In this document: piece after piece, positions 51,784 to 61,611 of the stretch
Layout: each line of letters opens with the position of its first letter
How positions within the stretch are numbered: position 1 is the first letter of the stretch
Origin: Polyangia bacterium
GTDB lineage: Bacteria > Myxococcota_A > Polyangia > Nannocystales > Nannocystaceae
Assembly (NCBI GenBank): GCA_030429545.1
Contig: JAUIFF010000006.1
Coordinates: 124,001-188,000, forward strand
Length of the DNA stretch: 64,000 bases
Reading direction: 5' to 3'
Program-made: the position numbers and the translations under genes
The notes under the pieces: generated by a model
Told to the model about the DNA's origin: nothing
Databases searched by the model: none
What the model saw: only the letters and a program-made list of their open reading frames with translations

Positions 51784-52611
51784 ATGGATCTGTCGCGGTT
51801 TTCTGCCCTCCACCCCCACCTCGATACCGAACGCAAACTCCTCGCCCTCGAGCTTTCGCACGGCAAGGCCAACGAGGTCGGGACGGAGCAACTCGACGCA
51901 TTCGAGGCCCTGTGTGAAACCCTTGAGGCAGATACCGGTGAGGTCTGTTGCCTATGCACAGGATCCCGTCGACTGAGCCGCTCGGGCAAGCCTATTTTTA
52001 TCGCCGGGGCCAATGTCACCGAGCGGGTCGGGTGGGACGATGTCCAGGTCAAGCAACACGTCGTCCGCCAACGCGCACTGATGCGGCGACTACGGCACCT
52101 GCCGCTGTTCACAATCGCCGTCACCCACGGGATCACCCTGGGTTGGGGTGCGGAATTTTTGTTGACCGCGGACTACACAATCGCCACACCCAAGGCGCGG
52201 ATCGGGCTGCCGGAAACCGGGCTTGGTATCCTACCCGGGGCCCGGGGAACAGCCGAGCTGGCGAGCGTCGTCGGCCTCGCCCACGCGATGCGGCTCGGGT
52301 GTACCGGCGAACAGGTCGATGCAGCCCAGGCCCACGCCATCGGTCTGGTCCAAGAAATCGCCGATACCTACGAAGCCGCACTTTCACGGGTCCACGCGCT
52401 CGCCGGCATGCTGTGCACGCGTTCGCCCACCGCAGTCGCCGCATTCAAGCGCGGCCTGTTGGCGAGCCAGGGACAGCCCGAAGAAGTCCGACTCGAAGCC
52501 GAACGCCGCGCCTATGAAACCTGTGTCGACGCCGGCGAGGCGGCGATCGGTCGGCAAAACTTCGCCGCCATTCGCAAGGGCGAAACTCCTCCCTGGGGAC
52601 CCCGCCGCTAG
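51784..52611 (+). CDS. Enoyl-CoA hydratase/isomerase family protein
   Basis: A 275-residue crotonase-fold protein from the ATG at 51784 (a TTG at 51772 is in frame). Core features include KPIFIAGANVTE, FTIAVTHGITLGWGAEFLLTADYTIATPKARIGLPETGLGILPG (partly quoted across several motifs) and GLVQEIADTYEAAL. The GA(N) and LPE(T)GLG regions provide the oxyanion hole and the second catalytic acid. It may take part in fatty-acid or amino-acid degradation; its partner enzymes are absent here. A short insert near RRLSRS precedes the first motif. Confidence 0.88.
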   Translation: MDLSRFSALHPHLDTERKLLALELSHGKANEVGTEQLDAFEALCETLEADTGEVCCLCTGSRRLSRSGKPIFIAGANVTERVGWDDVQVKQHVVRQRALMRRLRHLPLFTIAVTHGITLGWGAEFLLTADYTIATPKARIGLPETGLGILPGARGTAELASVVGLAHAMRLGCTGEQVDAAQAHAIGLVQEIADTYEAALSRVHALAGMLCTRSPTAVAAFKRGLLASQGQPEEVRLEAERRAYETCVDAGEAAIGRQNFAAIRKGETPPWGPRR

Positions 52612-53027
52612 CCAACTTCGTAAGCCGCAATCGCCCGCGCATAAACGTGGGTGGCACGGCAACTCCCAAGCGAGAATTTGGGCGCGACGGTTAGAAAACC
52701 AACGGATGCATGTCATGTTGGGTTTTTGTGCATTTGCAATCCGACCAGGCAATTTAACAGTCTCCCCCGGGTATCTGGCGTATTCGGAACCACCCCGGGG
52801 CAGCACCCCACACACTGCGAGGAGACTGGCGAAAATTCCGTCCTTTTTTGACCCCGCAAACGATGACAAAATCCCCGCTGCAGATCGGCTGGGGCCGGTA
52901 CACTGTGCACACCCGGGGCGAGGCCGCACTGACCCTTGGGAACCGCTTCGACACCTCTTTATGCACCTCCGCACGACTTTCACTCGCCGCGCTCGTCCCC
53001 TTCGTTCCTCGACCTTTTTTGAACCCC
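52612..53027. other. Non-coding stretch upstream of the kinase-ATPase gene
   Basis: A 416-bp stretch. TGCATTTGCA lies at 52729-52738. The downstream kinase frame is open from 52848 but the start region does not resemble a kinase N-terminus, so it is more likely leader. No promoter can be assigned with confidence. Confidence 0.4.
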
Positions 53028-56000
53028 ATGAGTAGTCCCGACGCGCACGAGACCACCGCGACAACCGGTGTTGAAAAACAGGACTCCCTGCCCGACCGAG
53101 TTGCGGGCCGCTACCGCGTAAAATCACTACTCGGTCGCGGTGGCTTTGGTGCTGTCTACAAAGCGTTCGACGAACTCGAAGAGCGGTGGGTCGCCCTCAA
53201 AGTTATCCGCAGCGATGCCAGCTTAGAGCCCCGGGGCACGCGGGGCTCCGGCCACGAGTCGTCCGACGAAAGCCGGCCGGGTTCGTCCGCAGCGTCGGCC
53301 CAAAGCTCGTCGATGCCCCGCTCCCGGTCTTCGCGGTCACGGGCCTCACGCCTGCGCAAGGGCATCCAGACGCGAAGCTTCACCACCGGCAATACCGACA
53401 GCCAAAACAATATCACCGAGGCGTTCAAGGACGAGTTTCGCGTCCTCACCCAGCTGCACCATCCCAACCTCGCCGCCGTTTTCGACTTTGGCCGTTGTGA
53501 ACAAAACGACGGCGTTTTTTTTACGCAGGAGTTGCTCACCGGGCAATCCCTCATCGAACACCTGCGCGAGGCCCCGCGGGAGCGGATCGTCGAGTTGTTT
53601 GTGCAGCTCGCCCGTGCCCTCGACTACATCCACACCCTCGGTCTCGTCCACGAGGACATCAAGCCCAGCAATGTACTTGTATGTCCACCTGATTCGGAAA
53701 ACGCCCAGCCCCAGGCCAAGCTGATCGACTTTGGTCTGGCGCGGATGCTCCGTGGGCCAGGTCCGGCGGAGGTCCTCGACGACAACGAGGTGATGGTCCT
53801 GGGCACCCCTGGGTTTTCGGCCCCGGAGAAGGTCAACGGCCAACTCACCGACAGTCGCTCGGACATTTACTCCCTGGCAGCAACCCTCTACACGGCGATT
53901 CGCGGGCAACGTCCGTTCCCCTCGCGCAACTTTCGCGAGGCGCTTCGCAGCCAACGCGACTGGCGTCCCGAACTCGCCGGCGCATTGCTGTCGCGGGCGG
54001 GTCCGGTGGTCGCCGAGCTCATTGGGCGGATGTTGCAACCCGACCCCAACATGCGCCCGCAAAGCGCCCGTTCGTTGGTGTTGGAACTTCTGCGCCGCGA
54101 AGCCACCCACATCCGCGACCGCCAGGCCAACGCCGCGGACCGCAAGGAGTTTGCCCGGGTCCTCGCCGAGCATCTGCCGTTTGTCGACCGCGCGGCCTAC
54201 CTCGATATCCTGCTGAGCAAGGCCCTCGACATCCTCAAACCCGAGGGCGTGGTCGATGTCATTCGCCCGGGGATGCGCAGCCGGTTAATTCGCACGGTCG
54301 TCATCCAGGCCCCGGAGGGCATGGGCAAACAGCGGGTGATGGCCGAGCTGCGCCGCGAGATCCAACTGGGCGACGGCCTGTTTGTCGAGAGTAACTGCTG
54401 GCTCAACGACGGCAGTGCACTCGGTCCGTTTGGTCCGGTCGTCCTCCAACTCGCCACGGCCCTCGGCGAGCAATCTAAGGTCGTGCGCCGTTACAGCAAG
54501 TTGATCCGAGCCGCCCGCGAGCGCGCCAGCGAGGACAATGGTGTATCAGCATCTTTAATGCAGTTTTTGGTTGAGAGCGCCTCGGAGCGCCCCTACGTGC
54601 TGCACATGTCCGACCTCAGCCGCGCCAGCGAGGAGGTGCGCAACCGCTGTGAACAGCTGGTCCGCGCCCTCGACCACAGCGAAGCTCGCCTACTTCTTTG
54701 TATTACCACGCAACCCCAAAACAAGCTCAAGTCCCTGCTCAATCGCCTGACCCGCGAACAACTGGCTGAGCAGTGGGGCCTGCGGCCGTTTACCCGCCGC
54801 GAGATGCATACCCTGTTGCAGGGCGTATTGGGCGACTCGCCTGCCCTGCCTGAACTTGTGGCCATGCTCGACAAACTCACCGGCGGCCACCCCCTGAGTT
54901 TTCGCGAGACCCTGCGTGTACTGATCGAAGAGTCGATCCTCACCCGCGATAGCGATACCTGGGTGTTGCGGGCATCCTCGGTCGCCGCCGAACAACTCCA
55001 CAAAACCCTGGCCCAGCGCTCCGAGCACCGACTCGACGGAGTCGGTGTAAGTGCATGGGAAATTGCGAGCGTGCTCTACCTCGTCGAAGCCCCGTTGCCA
55101 GAGGATCAGCTCGCCGAGCTCAGCGACCTCCGGCGCGAACGGTTTCGCCGCACACTCGACCGTCTCGAAGGCGAAGGCCTTGTCACCCGCAGCGCTGCAG
55201 TCGGCTCGAGCCTGGTCTCGCTGGCCCACGAATCGGTGCGCGAGGCAGTCCGCATTCGCTACGAGGACTCGCTCGATGAAACCCGCCTCGACCTCGCCGA
55301 ACGCATCGAGGAACTCGGCACCCGCGACGTCAAACTCGTGTTTTTGCGTGCCCGCCTGATCGACGACGCCTCGGAGGGGCTCGAAGCCGAGGGCGAGCTG
55401 CGAGATGCCGCGCGCACCCTGTTTGCCGCTAGCCAACCACAGTTGGCCGGGCATGTGCTCGAACGCCTGATCAGCCGACTTCGCCAATACGGTCGCATCG
55501 CCGGGCTCCCGCGCCTGCTAGAGGCGCAGCTCAGTCTGCTCAACCACGCCGCCGGTGCCCTCGAAGATGCCAGCCGCGAAGCAGCCCACTACGAAGCAGG
55601 TATTTTGGTCGCCGAGCTCCTCGGCGATTTTCGTGCACAGGCACTTTTTTGGCTGGGTCTGGTCGACCGCTACACCCTCGCCGACCGCAACCCCGACCTC
55701 GAGTTGGCCCTGCAACGTCTCGGGCGCGCGACCGAAGCGGCAAAGGCCGCCAACGACCGGGTGTTGGAGCTGCGAATCGCGACCCGCCGTGCCGAAGTGT
55801 TGCTCTCCGCAGGTGAGGTCGAACAGGCCAATCGCGTGACCCGCGAGGCGATGGAGATCATCGACTATCCCGAGGCCCGCGACGTGTATGTGTGCCATGC
55901 CATCGGCGTTCGTCTGCGCTGCCAATCGGTCGCCAGCCAGTTTGACGACGCTCGCCGCCTGCACGACATGGCCAAGCCAATTGCCGCCCGTGTGCCGGCG

Positions 56001-56627
56001 ACTCAACGGCTTCCGTACCTCTCAGGTATTGCTTTTCTCGCGGTGCTCGGGGGCGACCCTGAGCGGGCCATTCCCGAGATGCAGGCCGCGATCGAGCAAC
56101 TCAAAGCCGCCAACGTTCCCCGACTTTTGATCACACCGCTGCACAACCTGGGGGATCTGCAACTTCGTAGTGACAACCTCGAAGAGGCTGCGCACGCATT
56201 TGATGAAGCTCACCGCCTCGCCGGCTTGCATGGCTTTCGCGACCACGTCCAGCTCAATTCGGGGTTTTTGGGGTACACCCTCGCACGCCTTGGCGAGGTC
56301 GAAAACGGAGCCAAAAAACTCGCCGAGGCCAAGGCCACGTTACAGCAACTACACGGCGAACACGTATCGGTGCAGCAGCTTCGGCTGCTCGACGCCGAAG
56401 TTGCGCACATGATCGGCGAGAGCCCCCGGGCCCGGCGCGAACTCGAAGAAATGCTCGCAGACTTTGAGTCCGCCAACGAGAACAGCCTGGCGCAATGGGC
56501 CCGTGACGCGCTGATTCGTATCGAACGCGACCGCGGCACGAGTTTTATCGAGAGCCACGACCCGCAAGCCGAGGACAGCCAACTCGCACCAGACGAAGAC
56601 ACTGTGTGCACCAAACCCGTGCGCTGA
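53028..56627 (+). CDS. Ser/Thr protein kinase with AAA-like ATPase and TPR-like helical repeats
   Basis: A 1199-residue protein from the ATG at 53028. The kinase domain has GRGGFGAVYKAF, Lys58 in ALKVI, then a Ser/Arg-rich insert (62-125), HEDIKPSN (about 208-215) in which the catalytic-loop Arg is Glu, and IDFGLARM. A STAND/AAA-like domain follows with the Walker-like APEGMGKQ (about 427; Lys-Gln replaces GKS/T). The C-terminal 500 residues are paired helices (FDEAHRLAGLHGFRDH, ARRELEEMLADFESANEN) of TPR type. Such kinase-ATPase fusions (PknK-like) act as intracellular sensors. TGTAAGTGCA (55046). Confidence 0.9.
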   Translation: MSSPDAHETTATTGVEKQDSLPDRVAGRYRVKSLLGRGGFGAVYKAFDELEERWVALKVIRSDASLEPRGTRGSGHESSDESRPGSSAASAQSSSMPRSRSSRSRASRLRKGIQTRSFTTGNTDSQNNITEAFKDEFRVLTQLHHPNLAAVFDFGRCEQNDGVFFTQELLTGQSLIEHLREAPRERIVELFVQLARALDYIHTLGLVHEDIKPSNVLVCPPDSENAQPQAKLIDFGLARMLRGPGPAEVLDDNEVMVLGTPGFSAPEKVNGQLTDSRSDIYSLAATLYTAIRGQRPFPSRNFREALRSQRDWRPELAGALLSRAGPVVAELIGRMLQPDPNMRPQSARSLVLELLRREATHIRDRQANAADRKEFARVLAEHLPFVDRAAYLDILLSKALDILKPEGVVDVIRPGMRSRLIRTVVIQAPEGMGKQRVMAELRREIQLGDGLFVESNCWLNDGSALGPFGPVVLQLATALGEQSKVVRRYSKLIRAARERASEDNGVSASLMQFLVESASERPYVLHMSDLSRASEEVRNRCEQLVRALDHSEARLLLCITTQPQNKLKSLLNRLTREQLAEQWGLRPFTRREMHTLLQGVLGDSPALPELVAMLDKLTGGHPLSFRETLRVLIEESILTRDSDTWVLRASSVAAEQLHKTLAQRSEHRLDGVGVSAWEIASVLYLVEAPLPEDQLAELSDLRRERFRRTLDRLEGEGLVTRSAAVGSSLVSLAHESVREAVRIRYEDSLDETRLDLAERIEELGTRDVKLVFLRARLIDDASEGLEAEGELRDAARTLFAASQPQLAGHVLERLISRLRQYGRIAGLPRLLEAQLSLLNHAAGALEDASREAAHYEAGILVAELLGDFRAQALFWLGLVDRYTLADRNPDLELALQRLGRATEAAKAANDRVLELRIATRRAEVLLSAGEVEQANRVTREAMEIIDYPEARDVYVCHAIGVRLRCQSVASQFDDARRLHDMAKPIAARVPATQRLPYLSGIAFLAVLGGDPERAIPEMQAAIEQLKAANVPRLLITPLHNLGDLQLRSDNLEEAAHAFDEAHRLAGLHGFRDHVQLNSGFLGYTLARLGEVENGAKKLAEAKATLQQLHGEHVSVQQLRLLDAEVAHMIGESPRARRELEEMLADFESANENSLAQWARDALIRIERDRGTSFIESHDPQAEDSQLAPDEDTVCTKPVR

Positions 56628-56772
56628 GTTTGCCAGCTAGCGGGCCGAAAAGGTCACACATGGCCACATCCATCCCCCGATCAAAACCGCGAGTCGCCGA
56701 ACTGTCCCCGGCGAACTCTGCCTATTTCAGCTATACCCGCTAGGGTTTCTATAGAAGCCTTGTTTTGAGTTC

Positions 56773-58779
56773 ATGGTGGATGCACAGACCCAGCCCGATC
56801 TTCGCCGTCTTGTCGGCAACGTCCTCGCGGGACGCTACCGACTCGATGAGTTGATCGGTGAAGGGGGCATGGGTGCCGTTTTCAGGGCCCACCATGTCTT
56901 CAACAAGCAGGATGTTGCGATCAAAATCCTGCATCCCGACCGCGCCAAGGATCCGGCCATTGCCCGCAGGTTTGAACGCGAAGCCCGAAGTGCCTCGCTG
57001 CTGTCCCATCCGAACTGCATCGAAGTCGCCGAGTTTGGTGTCGCCGAAGATGACCTTTTGTTCATGGTCATGGAGTTGCTCGACGGCACCGAATTGCAAA
57101 ACGTGTTTCGTGGAGCCCTGCCGCCAGGGCGGGCCACCGAGCTGATTTTGCAGATCGTTGCCGGCCTCAGCCACGCCCACGACCACGGCGTGATCCACCG
57201 TGACCTCAAACCGCAAAACATCTTTGTCACCCGCAAGGACGACGGCGAAGAGGTCCTCAAACTATTCGACTTTGGCATTGCCAAACTCACCGGGCCGGAG
57301 GGCGCAGGAGAGGTCAAAACCCAAACGGGATTGATCTTTGGCACCCCGCTTTACATGAGCCCCGAGCAGGCCCTCGGCATGGAGATCGATGCCCGCTCCG
57401 ACCTCTACGCGGTCGGAGTGTTGCTGTACGAAATGCTCGCCGGTAAGGTGCCGTTTCAAAGCGACGACCCGGTTGCCCTGATCCGGATGCAGGTGAGTGC
57501 CGATCCGCCACCCCTGCCCGACCGCGTGCCCCCCCAGCTAGCTGCCATTGTCATGCGCCTGCTGGCCAAACGCCGGGAAGATCGGTTTCCCGACGCCCGT
57601 ACGGTCCGCAAGGTCCTCACCGGTTTTCTCAAAAACTTCCGCAAAAAGTTTGGCGACGACGACAACTTCATTCCCGACGACGAACCGATTCCGGGAATCA
57701 GTGCAGCTGCAACCTTAGCCCCCGGGGACCTAGGCACCACCGCGGCGTCGATCGGCGCTCTGCCGGCGTCATTGCAACCGCGCCCACGGACGTTCACCGA
57801 CACCATGTTCCAAACCCGCGGCCGCGGGCGTCGGTGGTTTGTCATGCTCCTCATGCTCCTGCTCATTGGCAGCGGCGGGCTGTTTGTCGTGTATCAGCAG
57901 GGTATCTGGCGCCCGGCGTTTCTCGACCCAATATTTGGTGCACTTACAAATACCTCAGGCAAGCCGGTTGATGACATCCCCGAGCCACCGCCGCCCCCCG
58001 AACCCGACGCCAAGCAGGAGGCCGCCGAGGCGCTGGCCGAACTCGACGCGGCGCTGATTGGTGGCGACTTTAAAAAGGCCGCTGAGCTGCTTGGCCCCCT
58101 GCGTGAGCAGTTCCCCGAAGACCCGGCATTGCTGTGGCGCGAGGGCAAAATCCTTGCCCGCAAGCGCAATACCAAATCCCGTAAACAGGCACTTGAGCGC
58201 TACGCCGAGGCCCTCAAGCGCGACCCACAACTCAGTAGCAACCTCGGATTTTTTAGCGAGCTCGACCAACTGCTTGGCAATGCCAGCCTGCGCGAGCCGG
58301 CGATTGAGCTCGCGCTTACCGAACTCGGAGTCCGCGGACACGGCCGGCTGCTCGAGTTCCTCGACGATAGCAAGCGCCTACCCGACTTCGACACCCGGCA
58401 GCGGATGCTCGCCGCCCTCAAGACCGAGGAGGAGAGTTGGCGCAAGGTCAACTTGGGTCAGCAACTCAACCACGACTTCGAGCAGTACGTCAAAACCGAA
58501 AAGCCCTGTCAAAACCTCACCGGGATCTTGCAATCGATCCAGGACAACATTGCCCACGACACCATCGACGACTCATTTGTCACCCGGGTGTCCGACGACA
58601 ACCTGCGCCTGCCCAAACCCAAAAACGAAGCCGATACTGCCGAAGTCACGGCGTGCGAGGGGCTCCCGCAAACTGTTGCCGCAACCCAAAAAGCTCTCGC
58701 CGAGAAATTCCCCGCCCCGGTCAAAAAGAAGAAGAAAAAGCGCCGCAAGAAAAAACGCCGCAAGAAAAAGCGCCGCTAA
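56773..58779 (+). CDS. Transmembrane Ser/Thr protein kinase
   Basis: A 668-residue protein. A complete N-terminal kinase has GEGGMGAVFRAH, the lysine in VAIKILHP, HRDLKPQN (about 142-149), FDFGIAKL and the APE-type MSPEQALG. One transmembrane helix lies at about 355-375 (FVMLLMLLLIGSGGLFVVY), then Pro-rich and helical segments outside (EALAELDAALIGGDFKKAAE). The last 30 residues are a Lys/Arg block (KKKKKRRKKKRR, in part), probably interacting with nucleic acid or polyanions. The gene is 145 bp after the kinase-ATPase gene. Sites TGCAGCTGCA (57712) and TGCACTTACA (57939). Confidence 0.93.
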   Translation: MVDAQTQPDLRRLVGNVLAGRYRLDELIGEGGMGAVFRAHHVFNKQDVAIKILHPDRAKDPAIARRFEREARSASLLSHPNCIEVAEFGVAEDDLLFMVMELLDGTELQNVFRGALPPGRATELILQIVAGLSHAHDHGVIHRDLKPQNIFVTRKDDGEEVLKLFDFGIAKLTGPEGAGEVKTQTGLIFGTPLYMSPEQALGMEIDARSDLYAVGVLLYEMLAGKVPFQSDDPVALIRMQVSADPPPLPDRVPPQLAAIVMRLLAKRREDRFPDARTVRKVLTGFLKNFRKKFGDDDNFIPDDEPIPGISAAATLAPGDLGTTAASIGALPASLQPRPRTFTDTMFQTRGRGRRWFVMLLMLLLIGSGGLFVVYQQGIWRPAFLDPIFGALTNTSGKPVDDIPEPPPPPEPDAKQEAAEALAELDAALIGGDFKKAAELLGPLREQFPEDPALLWREGKILARKRNTKSRKQALERYAEALKRDPQLSSNLGFFSELDQLLGNASLREPAIELALTELGVRGHGRLLEFLDDSKRLPDFDTRQRMLAALKTEEESWRKVNLGQQLNHDFEQYVKTEKPCQNLTGILQSIQDNIAHDTIDDSFVTRVSDDNLRLPKPKNEADTAEVTACEGLPQTVAATQKALAEKFPAPVKKKKKKRRKKKRRKKKRR

Positions 58780-58859
58780 AAAGCCGCTTACTTCTACCGA
58801 CGGGCTGCACCCAAATCATCGACGCCCACGCGAATTGTCCACCCGAGGACATCCCCGAT

Positions 58860-59492
58860 ATGAACACCTCCGCCCGTCGCCCGCTCGTACTCGCCTCAAC
58901 TTCTGTGTATCGCCACAAACTTCTGTCGCGGATCGACATCCCATTTACGGTCGCCAGCCCCGACTACGACGAGCGGGCCGAAGAGGCCAAACACCCCGGG
59001 GCGCCTCCACGCGAGCTTTGCCGCATACTCGCCCGCGGCAAGGCCAAAAGCCTCGCCGCCGACTACCCCGACCACCTCATCCTCGGCTCGGACCAAATCG
59101 TGTGCCTGCCGGGCGACCCTCCGACAATCCTGCACAAGCCAAAAACGGTCGACAACGCCGTTGCCCAACTCATGTCGATCAGCGGCAAACGCCACGAAAT
59201 GTACACCGCGGTCGCGCTGTTCGACACCCGCACCGGGCAGTGTTGGGACGAAGTCGACGAGCACCACCTGTCCATGCGGGCATATGGCGAGCCCGAGGCA
59301 CGGGCCTACATCGAACGCTATCGCCCGCTCGACTGCGCCGGGAGCTATCGCATTGAGGACCCGGGCATCTTGCTGTTTGAGCGCATGGAAGGTTGTGACT
59401 ACACCGGAATTATCGGCATGCCGATGTTGGCGGTCCACCGCCTGCTGCGGGCCGCAGGTCAGCTCCCGCCCGACCGCCCGACCGCCGGCTAA
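58860..59492 (+). CDS. Maf-family nucleotide pyrophosphatase
   Basis: A 210-residue protein from the ATG at 58860; the longer frame starting at 58437 overlaps the kinase in another phase. The start PLVLASTSVYRHKLLSRIDI is the Maf signature; ILGSDQIVCLPG supplies the metal/catalytic Asp, followed by AVAQLMSISGKRHEMYTAVA and ERYRPLDCAGSYRIED. Maf proteins hydrolyse (m7G or unusual) nucleotide triphosphates to prevent misincorporation. The YceF/Maf subtype cannot be told. Normal length. Confidence 0.9.
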   Translation: MNTSARRPLVLASTSVYRHKLLSRIDIPFTVASPDYDERAEEAKHPGAPPRELCRILARGKAKSLAADYPDHLILGSDQIVCLPGDPPTILHKPKTVDNAVAQLMSISGKRHEMYTAVALFDTRTGQCWDEVDEHHLSMRAYGEPEARAYIERYRPLDCAGSYRIEDPGILLFERMEGCDYTGIIGMPMLAVHRLLRAAGQLPPDRPTAG

Positions 59493-59531
59493 CAGCTAAC
59501 GAGTCGTCCGCTATTTTTCTCGCGGGGACTG

Positions 59532-60242
59532 CTAGGGTTTGGTCGCCGAAAGCTCGGCAATCCCGCCCGCAATCACGGCGACCCCACTGGCGACTTCGAC
59601 CAGCAGTGAGCCCGAAAATCCCTGCTGCGAAAACTCCCCCGTAAGGTAGGTCGCTTGCAGCATGCCGCTTTCAACCTCGATCATCGCCGGTGTCAATGAG
59701 CCCATATTCTCCTGCCACACAAGCGGGTGATAGAGGTCGTCAAACACCCCGTTATGGGCTGAAAATGTCACAACGCCAACTTGCTCAAAGGCGAGCGAAT
59801 TGTCCCCTGTCGTCAGTGTAAACGCCACATCAAACTCAATGGTGTTGGCGCAGGGATAGCCGCCTGGGTCGCCTGTGTTGGGTAACTGACCATCGAGTTC
59901 GAGCTCAGTAAACCGCCCCTCGCCAACAGTCATTGATAATACAAAGGTCGTTACGGTGGCCGAAAACGGGGTCGATACCAAGCCGTCAGCGGAGTCCCAA
60001 GCCAGCGAACCAGACCACTCGCCTTCGACCCGCTGGCGTAGCTGGGCCGGGGTCTCGGCAAATCCCGGTAGGCTCTGGCCGAGGGACTCGATCACCGAGA
60101 TGGTTTGCTGGCCACACATCCCAACCTCACTATCGGTGTCACTGTCACCACTGGTTGTGGTCGACCCCTCGGATGATGGTGTGTCACAACCGGCGAGAAC
60201 AACTATCCATAACACTAAAAATTTATTGGCATATCGAACCAT
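59532..60242 (-). CDS. Lipoprotein, unknown function
   Basis: A 236-residue protein from the ATG at 60242 (upstream start gives no signal peptide form). Lipobox VLAGC gives Cys19, then a Ser/Thr/Glu/Gly linker. The mature part is beta-strand-rich (GEWSGSLAWDSADGLV, FELDGQLPNTGDPGG-like ELDGQLPNTGDPGGYPC, FDVAFTLTTGDNSLAFEQVG) and probably an immunoglobulin- or jelly-roll-like surface domain. No known family. It is convergent with Maf and faces the beta-helix gene upstream. Confidence 0.75.
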   Translation of the reverse strand: MVRYANKFLVLWIVVLAGCDTPSSEGSTTTSGDSDTDSEVGMCGQQTISVIESLGQSLPGFAETPAQLRQRVEGEWSGSLAWDSADGLVSTPFSATVTTFVLSMTVGEGRFTELELDGQLPNTGDPGGYPCANTIEFDVAFTLTTGDNSLAFEQVGVVTFSAHNGVFDDLYHPLVWQENMGSLTPAMIEVESGMLQATYLTGEFSQQGFSGSLLVEVASGVAVIAGGIAELSATKP

Positions 60243-60330
60243 TACCTGAGCTCCACGCACAACCGTACCACGAGGCACACGCACCTATTCGCCGAAGACC
60301 CTACACGAAAGTACACAGCCACACCTTGGC

Positions 60331-61476
60331 CTAGGTGGATAAGACGGCGGATGTACGTGCACCAGCAACAACCTCGACCAGCCAAGCCCGCAGCTGGGCT
60401 CGCTCACCTGTGCCTAGCGCCTGCACCCAGGTGATGTGATCGGTTGTATCTACACTATAAGTCAGTGGACAGGCCGGAGGGCTATAGGCCTCAAAGCGCA
60501 ACTCGCAGCCGCGCTCTTTTGCAAATGCAATTACTCGTTTACGGCGCTCGGCGAGGCATGCTTGCAGGGTTTGCAAGGCATGGTCGACAACGGTGCGGGC
60601 CGGGCCCGCTGCGAGCCGGGGGCGGCGTACGTCGCGGTACCAGGCAAACAGTGCCGTGAGTTGGGCGATGTACGCAATGTTCCGCTCGAGCCGCGGTGAC
60701 AGTTGGTCGACCTGGTTTGGGGCAATCTCGCGGGTGAGTGCTCGCAGTGGCTGCAGCGATAGTTGCCCACAGTCCACGTCCTTGCGCACAACTTGGCCGG
60801 CACCGGTCACCGCTCCGTAGCCAACCCGCCGAGGCCCTACTAGGCCGGCGGACCCACCGAGAAAAATCCGCGGTTGGTCCAAGAACACGCCGTCGACCAC
60901 ATCGCCAATCAGCGACGGCGTGGCCTTGTCTCCCCGTTCGCCCCAGGGCGTAAAATTGAAGTGGATAAACCCGCTACCGACCTCCGAGTGGTCGCGCCGC
61001 GAGGTCCCGCCGGCCATCAGGCAATCACAAAAGTTGATCAACGAGCCCAGGGTGACAAATGCCAGCAAAATGGTGTGTTTGAGCCCGACACTGTGGGCGG
61101 TCGAAGCCTGCTCTTCGAGCAATGTCCCTGGACGCAGGTGGGCATTGGGGCCAACACTGGCGCGATCCAGCAGCACGGCCCCCTCGACATAGCCACTGGC
61201 AACTTCGCAACCGCGGCCAAAAATCGCATTGTTGAGAGTTGCCGGCCCGTGTGTCCCGATCCGCGCACCTGGGCTGACAAACAGCTCAGACCCGAGCAGG
61301 CGCGTCCCCGGAAACAACACAACGCCCTCACCGATGCGCTCAAGATCGACTTCGTCACCGACATAGGTCTGGCGGGGATCGACGATTTCAACCCCACGTG
61401 CTGCGAGCTTTGCCAAGCGTTCGTCCTGCCTTACGCTGCGGTTTGTTAGTGCTTGCCGGTCCACAGCGCGCCTCAT
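60331..61476 (-). CDS. Left-handed beta-helix (hexapeptide) sugar-nucleotide-like protein
   Basis: About 381 residues from the ATG at 61476; the longer frame has a non-family leader. The middle has hexapeptide-type strands (GEGVVLFPGTRLLGSEL, FVSPGARIGTHGPATLNNAIF, LLDRASVGPNAHLRPGTLL, FLGGSAGLVGPRRVGYGAVT) of the left-handed beta-helix fold in GlmU and related enzymes; SRRDHSEVGSGFIHFNFTPWG also resembles GlmU-like proteins. A helical tail follows. It may acylate or bind a sugar nucleotide. No nucleotidyltransferase domain is present. TGYANNTRCA sites at 60352, 60445 and 60520. Confidence 0.8.
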   Translation of the reverse strand: MRRAVDRQALTNRSVRQDERLAKLAARGVEIVDPRQTYVGDEVDLERIGEGVVLFPGTRLLGSELFVSPGARIGTHGPATLNNAIFGRGCEVASGYVEGAVLLDRASVGPNAHLRPGTLLEEQASTAHSVGLKHTILLAFVTLGSLINFCDCLMAGGTSRRDHSEVGSGFIHFNFTPWGERGDKATPSLIGDVVDGVFLDQPRIFLGGSAGLVGPRRVGYGAVTGAGQVVRKDVDCGQLSLQPLRALTREIAPNQVDQLSPRLERNIAYIAQLTALFAWYRDVRRPRLAAGPARTVVDHALQTLQACLAERRKRVIAFAKERGCELRFEAYSPPACPLTYSVDTTDHITWVQALGTGERAQLRAWLVEVVAGARTSAVLST

Positions 61477-61611
61477 AGCACAACGCCCACCAGCGAGCCG
61501 ATAAGCTTGTGTCTGCACGCTGTTGATCTGGTCGCCGGTCGCAAATGAGCGGCAAAGCTCGCCCGAGGTTCCCCGTGACGAGCACCTGAAACCGAGATAG
61601 GCTGCCAGGCG

